Positions 8,952 through 12,796 of a DNA stretch of 12,796 nt are shown in pieces. This stretch comes from Phoronis ovalis (Eukaryota > Phoronida > Phoronidae): positions 1 through 12,796 of the forward strand of contig JAOXYB010030388.1 of assembly GCA_028565635.1 (NCBI GenBank). Direction: 5' to 3'. The position numbers were made by a program, and so were the translations under genes. The number at the start of each line of letters is the position of its first letter. Positions within the stretch are counted from its first letter, which is position 1. The notes beneath the pieces are model-generated. The model made no database searches. It worked only from the letters and a program-made list of their open reading frames with translations, and had not been told where the DNA came from.

Positions 8952-9107
8952 ATATTAAGACATTTAAAATTGCCATGATATCTTGTGACATTCATTCAGA
9001 TTTATGCAGTCTTCTCAAAAGGTGTGCTATACAGGCATAATACAGTAATTATATCTGAATTATATATATACGAATATTATAGAATTTGTTTACGTTTAAT
9101 TGCAAAT

Positions 9108-9113
9108 AATAAA
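9108..9113 (+). terminator. Candidate proximal polyadenylation signal AATAAA
   Basis: An exact hexamer about 157 bases after the fascin stop, embedded in a run of A and followed by a modestly T-rich stretch. It is usable, but the downstream element is weak. Confidence 0.35.
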
Positions 9114-9621
9114 AAAAAATTCTTTAATTGCATATCTCACCAAACAGAGATGTTTTCTCAATATAAAATGCGTTACGTCAGTGACAGTTACTTTGCCTAT
9201 GGTAAAATAGATAGATTTAGCAAACAAAAAGGAAGTAACTAGTTGTTCCCTTGTTACGCCAAGTCAACTGAAGATGTGTTCTAGTATCTATGACTTGTGA
9301 AGTTAAATGATTTGTATTTTGTTAACATTGTTTATTCATTTGTATTCCATATATTACATGTATGACCACACAGTGCTAAGAATTCATAACAAGTTTATTT
9401 ATCAGACCCATAAATATGAAAACCCATGAAATTACACAACCAACATCTCATAAGCAATTATTTAGCCCTTCACAACACATCCAAATAGAAGTTATGTTGT
9501 AGAATCCCAAACCATGCCACCTTAGGTACATTGTAAGACATTCTATTTTATGGTCTTTCGTGATCTGTTTCAATTATGTGGTCCAGTTAGACTTGTCACT
9601 TACACATGTAGATGCTGTACA

Positions 9622-9742
9622 TTAAGGTGGTTCTGGGAATTTCTTGCAAACGCTAGATAGTAATTGGAGGGAGGGGAGTAAATTTATGTTTATTAATATT
9701 ATATATTATTGTTAGTAACAAATTATTTGCATACCCCCTTAA
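9622..9742. mobile_element. Possible short TTAA-bounded element (121 bases, MITE-like)
   Basis: The segment starts TTAAGGTGGT and ends with the inverse of TTAAGGGGGT, 9 of 10 positions matching, with TTAA at both outer edges. A TTAA target duplication next to a G-rich terminus is the pattern of piggyBac-like elements and their non-autonomous derivatives. The inverted match stops after about 10 bases and the interior is AT-rich and non-coding, so this is tentative. Confidence 0.35.
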
Positions 9743-9824
9743 TGTTGGACAGAATCTAGATAAATGGTATGCATGTTACACACAGAATAATTATGTAATT
9801 TTCATATTAAAATGTATACATTGC

Positions 9825-9830
9825 AATAAA
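9825..9830 (+). terminator. Candidate distal polyadenylation signal AATAAA of fascin
   Basis: GCAATAAATATTTTTTGTGTT: an exact hexamer followed at once by a T-rich and GT-rich stretch, the usual downstream element. It lies about 870 bases after the fascin stop and about 510 bases before the COX11 stop on the other strand. I favour it over the proximal hexamer. Confidence 0.45.
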
Positions 9831-10046
9831 TATTTTTTGTGTTATAACACATTATACAACAGAATTGTCATTCAGTGTGTTGACTACAATAACATTGTTA
9901 TTGTACACAAATTTGTAACAACAATGATGCTAACTTTAAAAACGCTTGATGGACAGATTGCACTTTTGGAAGAAACACATGAACTTGTTCATTATACAAA
10001 AATGAAACGATGAGACCGATCGATCAATTTAGAAATTGTCTAACGA

Positions 10047-10052
10047 TTTAAT
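10047..10052 (-). terminator. Candidate COX11 polyadenylation signal ATTAAA (minus strand)
   Basis: The plus strand reads TTTAAT, i.e. ATTAAA for COX11, the commonest variant hexamer, about 290 bases beyond the COX11 stop. No minus-strand AATAAA occurs between the stop and about 9700. If used, the COX11 and fascin transcripts would end about 200 bases apart without overlapping. Confidence 0.35.
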
Positions 10053-10152
10053 GAAGGGCTGAAAATAGTTGATACACTGGAAAAATCCATAAAAGTTTCA
10101 TGTTTACATCATAGCAGTCTTTTCAATAAAAATTTTAAGTTGCGTACACAAC

Positions 10153-10327
10153 ACAGTCCAATGTAGCTTATAAAGTTATTATCGATTACCTATTGGCACA
10201 CATTGTAATTTTGCACTTTCTTAGATTCCAGAATTTACTTGCAAAGCAACTAGTTGTCAATGTATGACAAAGTACAGGATTTCCAGTTTTCTGTTGGCCC
10301 CTTGTCCAAACAAGACTTACTATTGTG
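10153..10327 (+). repeat. Dispersed repeat copy B (beside the COX11 stop codon)
   Basis: This is the partner of 7628-7772, in the same orientation on the plus strand, sharing a series of ordered blocks such as TTTCTTAGATTC and AGCAACTAGTTGT. It ends about 15 bases from the COX11 stop codon, so it would make up most of the proximal COX11 3' UTR, transcribed in antisense to the orientation of copy A within fascin. Confidence 0.65.
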
Positions 10328-10342
10328 ATTATCTTTCACGGT

Positions 10343-10513
10343 TTAAGCAGTGGATGCAGTGGACGGTGTATGTTGCATGTATCCAGGCAAAGGTATCTGC
10401 AACCCTTCTTTAGCTTCGAAGAATGTGTATGACAGGGTAATAGAGTTCACACCGTTTAGTTTTGGGTCCTCGGCAAATTCGGGGTCAATGTAAAAGAAGA
10501 CTGGCATATCAAC
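10343..10513 (-). CDS. COX11: COX11 last coding exon (57 codons including stop)
   Basis: The exon starts after acceptor ATATTCCAG with VDMPVFFYIDPEF, the strongly conserved strand following the copper motif, then AEDPKLNGVNSITLSYTFF. It ends in a Ser/Thr/Ala-rich tail before TAA at 10343-10345. The tail after GLQIPLPGY is the poorly conserved end of the protein. Confidence 0.95.
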   Translation of the reverse strand, partial: VDMPVFFYIDPEFAEDPKLNGVNSITLSYTFFEAKEGLQIPLPGYMQHTPSTASTA

Positions 10514-12796
10514 CTGGAATATAGAAGAAGAATTGTTTTAATCATTCTGGTTGCAGAATTAGACTGTTTTGCATTAATTTGTATGGGAAGCCATTCTTAA
10601 AAAGAAATGCAGGTGCTCTCTATTTGCAATTTTTCTTAAGTTTGCCTCTTAAGAGTTAAATCATCACAAAATAGCATATTCTACAATAAAATTGTGTGGA
10701 CTTTGGTATACAGTAACACCTTTGCATACCATATCCAGTTTTACATGAGACTAACTGGATTGGATTTTAGCAAATATGATCAAATCAAGGAGTAGGGTAT
10801 TAAGTGACAGTAAGAGAATCCTAGAATTTTTGCCTATTCCTCTAGAAGGCATTACTGCCACTTGGTTCCATTTGCATTGATATGGTAAGACAATTGAATG
10901 TCACACACTCAGTTTACAACCACATTCACTTTGCATTGTGATGGGGGTTCAAATAATAATAGATGCTACCACCGAAAGCTTCTCAGTCTCAACTTTCCTA
11001 TTACAACTAAAATACTTACCTGTTTTTTTTTTCTTAACAGTTCAGACGAGATTAAAAGAAATTTATTTATTATTCAAAAGCATTATTCTACCAGTAACCT
11101 TAAGTAAACTAGAAATAACTGAAACACATACCTCTTCGTGAGGATTGAGCCGTTGTTCTTCAAAACAGAAACACTGGATCTTGTTAAAATATTGTCCTGC
11201 TTCAAATGGCACAATGTTATAGGTTGATATACCAATGATAGGCTTATCAGTAGGATTTTTTGCCTTGTAGAAAGCTAATGCTGTCTCACCAGGAAGCACC
11301 TAATGAAAATAATAGCAACTGTGCACTTTATATTTTGTATGAATTGATCTGACAATTAAATGTTATCATATTTGACTCTGCTAGTTTGATCAAAAATATA
11401 ATATCGTATTTTCTGGAGATCAAACTACATTAGAAAGTTACATAATTTGACAGTTTCAGGTAGTGGAATTGTGAGAAATCCAAATGAATTTGGGGGGGGA
11501 AGATAAACATCAGATGCTGACTTTTTTGCATATTTGACAACACGTAGTATAAATATCGAGACCCAAAGAAAGCCGGAATGACACTTTGCAATGAAAACTG
11601 TTGTCATCTCAAGCATCCACCTAAAAAACCAGATGTACCTCTAAAGACCTCCATACATCTCACCCAGTTTCGTCATTACATTATGCAAAGATTTTGGGAA
11701 ACTCATTTTTGAATATTTGTTGGTTTTAGTATATGGTAACATGTATGGATTAAAAGATCTGTGTATACGAAACAATGGCTTATTTTACCATTATTTATTT
11801 GTTACTTCTGTCAATTGTATATCACCAGTACAAGAACTCTCCATAAGGAGGGTATTATTTGAATATCAACAAATACGATACAAATAAGCAAGTACCATGC
11901 AACTGAAGACGCCCCGCATATTGCAAACCTGTTTTGCATATTTATACAAATCAGCCATACATTAGGTGTCTTAGGTTAACAGCGACCACAAACCAAAATT
12001 ACATACCTTAACCTCAGTTTGTTGAGGCCTGAAGTTCCACTGCATGCTGGCTGCAATATCTGCATTGAACTTGATCCGTATAACCCTGTCTTTCACAGGT
12101 TCCATCAACTCAATCTGGTCCACAGCATGACCTTGTGTTGCTTGACCACCAAGACCAGTTGTCTAATAAAATAATTATTTTAAATAAATCGTTAATAATA
12201 AATCATAATAAATTAAATTTATCTATAACTAAATTATTAAGAGTTTTACAAAACTGTTTTATGTGAATTGACCAGTTGGATGCACTAGGTGGAAGCACCA
12301 TCGTGATCGCCATGTGGATTTAAACGCTCCCAGCATGCACATTTTATTAATGAGAAATGACATTCACAAATCCAGCATGCTGGGATTGTTTGGGTTCACG
12401 TGGGGATCACGAAGGTGGCTTGAAAGTATAATTTGAAATAGTCAAATAAGCTATTTGCACAAAGAAGTTTAGGGGTCATCAACACAACTGAACCCACATT
12501 GAATTCTAGGCTTTGTGAATGAGTTGTGTGAGCATGTAGACAAATGCACTGAATTTTGGGTTTGTGACCCCTGATGCCATCTAGTGCATACCAAATATTC
12601 TTCAGTATTTGAAATTTACCAGAGGCGACAGCTTCAGAGTTCCCAAAAAGTTGTTGTATACATTTTCAACGCCAATGATCAATTTAAGTGGGCCCCAAAC
12701 AGGCATGAACATTCATTGCGACAGTGCCAATGAATAATCCAGGGGTGACAAACAGGTATATGAACATTCATGGAGAAAACATTTTATACCTGACAA
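10343..12796 (-). CDS. COX11: COX11, cytochrome c oxidase copper chaperone (partial, 5' end outside; exons 12790-12796, 12007-12162, 11132-11299, 10343-10513)
   Basis: COX11 is anchored in the mitochondrial inner membrane with its copper-binding domain in the intermembrane space, and delivers Cu(I) to the CuB site of the COX1 subunit. The visible part encodes 166 residues. They run from a Cys-Gln at the window edge through TGLGG, VKDRVI, WNFRPQQTE, PGETALAF, NPTDKPIIGISTYN, the copper motif in IQCFCFEEQRLNP, VDMPVFFYIDPEF and the TLSYTFFEAKE tail to a TAA. The Cys at the right edge corresponds to the conserved third cysteine after the membrane span (yeast Cys111), and the two in CFC to yeast Cys208 and Cys210. 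Splice sites are all GT-AG and all junctions are phase 0. The mitochondrial presequence and membrane helix lie to the right of the window. Nothing is broken in the visible part. Confidence 0.96.
10514..11131 (-). other. COX11 intron (618 bases) before the last exon
   Basis: Read on the minus strand it begins GTATGT and ends CTTCTATATTCCAG. It is AT-rich. Short open frames on the plus strand around 10898-11141 show no family resemblance and are not called. Nothing else was recognised. Confidence 0.9.
11132..11299 (-). CDS. COX11: COX11 exon with the copper-binding CFCF motif (56 codons)
   Basis: This exon encodes VLPGETALAFYKAKNPTDKP, then GISTYNIVPFEAGQYF and IQCFCFEEQRLNPHEE. It contains the paired cysteines that bind copper. 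The acceptor is TTTTCATTAG and the donor GAAGAG|GTATGT. At 168 bases with phase 0 ends it is a symmetric exon. Confidence 0.96.
11300..12006 (-). other. COX11 intron (707 bases)
   Basis: On the minus strand it begins GTATGT after AAG and ends CATTAG. It contains AT-rich, non-coding DNA with a G run at 11491-11498. No repeat or gene was recognised in it. Confidence 0.9.
12007..12162 (-). CDS. COX11: COX11 exon (52 codons) at the start of the soluble domain
   Basis: This exon encodes TTGLGGQATQGHAVDQIELM, then VKDRVIRIKFNADIAASMQW and NFRPQQTEVK. This is the first part of the immunoglobulin-like copper domain just after the membrane anchor. The acceptor is ATTTTATTAG and the donor GTTAAG|GTATGT, both phase 0. 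It joins the Cys-Gln end of the preceding exon to give C-Q-T-T-G-L-G-G, as the family requires. Confidence 0.95.
12163..12789 (-). other. COX11 intron (627 bases) containing a foldback element
   Basis: On the minus strand it begins GTATAA after CAG at the window edge and ends TTTTATTAG. About half of it is the inverted-repeat element at 12276-12594. The rest is AT-rich and shows nothing recognisable. Confidence 0.85.
12276..12594. mobile_element. Nested inverted-repeat (foldback/MITE-like) element
   Basis: The outer termini mirror each other: TTGGATGCACTAGGTGG at the left and the inverse of TTGGTATGCACTAGATGG at the right, differing by one inserted base and a substitution. Inside are two smaller foldbacks. 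One pairs about 12293-12337 with 12376-12421 (shared CGTGATC and CCCAGCATGC blocks). One pairs AGGGGTCA near 12471 with TGACCCCT near 12565 and encloses AACACAACT/AGTTGTGT arms. No open frame or clear target duplication was seen. Non-autonomous DNA transposon is the likeliest reading. Confidence 0.65.
12790..12796 (-). CDS. COX11: COX11 exon fragment (last 7 bases) at the window edge
   Basis: The minus strand reads T-TGT-CAG|GTATAA: Cys-Gln followed by a donor. It fits directly in phase 0 onto TTGLGG and supplies the conserved copper-ligand cysteine. The call is short but strongly supported by family alignment and by the GT at the right position. Confidence 0.8.

Larger units (their letters stand above)
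8952..9850 (+). other. Fascin 3' untranslated region (extent estimated)
   Basis: The region is AT-rich, without coding sequence. The first AATAAA on the fascin strand is at 9108-9113 and a better-looking one at 9825-9830, so the 3' UTR could be about 180 or about 900 bases. The longer form would include several ATTTA-like and TGTA-rich patches and the TTAA-bounded repeat at 9622-9742. The true end is not determinable from the sequence. Confidence 0.4.

Noticed and set aside
8985-9242. Plus-strand open frame of 85 codons just after the fascin stop
   Set aside because: It lies in the AT-rich 3' UTR, is rich in Tyr, Ile and Lys as expected from AT bias, has no recognisable domain, and overlaps a candidate polyadenylation signal.
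11425-11616. Minus-strand open frame of 63 codons in a COX11 intron
   Set aside because: COX11 reads without a gap across this intron, the frame has no COX11-like sequence, and it includes a poly-G/poly-C-derived Pro run.
1-12796. CRISPR array, prokaryotic operon, or novel multi-gene system
   Set aside because: No regularly spaced repeats, ribosome-binding-site-led gene series or clustered accessory genes are present; both genes are spliced, conserved animal genes.

Overview
The window reads as nuclear DNA from an invertebrate animal. It is AT-rich (roughly two thirds A/T by eye), its genes are split by GT-AG introns of about 0.4 to 4.6 kb, and the introns and flanks carry decayed mobile elements. 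The two proteins fit a lophotrochozoan such as a mollusc, but the species cannot be fixed from the sequence alone. It holds two ordinary, recognisable genes arranged tail to tail. I found no undescribed system. The points worth a second look are regulatory motifs, repeats and isoform possibilities.

Left part (1-1529): non-coding upstream and leader DNA of the fascin gene. A TATA box at 935-942 lies about 30 bases before an initiator-like TCAGTT. Further upstream are two AP-1 sites, a CArg-type (SRF) box and two CRE/ATF-like sites. A short ATG-free leader exon (about 969-1051) probably splices to an acceptor at 1466/1467.

Centre (1530-8951, plus strand): a complete fascin (actin-bundling protein, FSCN1/singed family) coding sequence. 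It joins four coding exons, 1530-2376, 6927-7104, 7881-8179 and 8746-8951, which together encode 509 residues ending in the family's typical S-[IL]-W-E-Y. The first coding intron (4.55 kb) contains a broken retroelement gag fragment with CCHC zinc knuckles (about 4696-4882) and a 30-base tandem duplication.

Right part (8952-12796): after the fascin 3' flank, the minus strand carries the 3' part of COX11, the mitochondrial inner-membrane copper chaperone for cytochrome c oxidase. Its exons are 12790-12796 (the last 7 bases of an exon running out of the window), 12007-12162, 11132-11299 and 10343-10513, all joined in phase 0. An imperfect foldback element of about 320 bases sits in a COX11 intron. 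A diverged dispersed repeat occurs once in fascin intron 7105-7880 and once directly after the COX11 stop. The genes share no known pathway (actin bundling versus respiratory-chain assembly), so they appear to be chance neighbours with about 1.4 kb between their stop codons.
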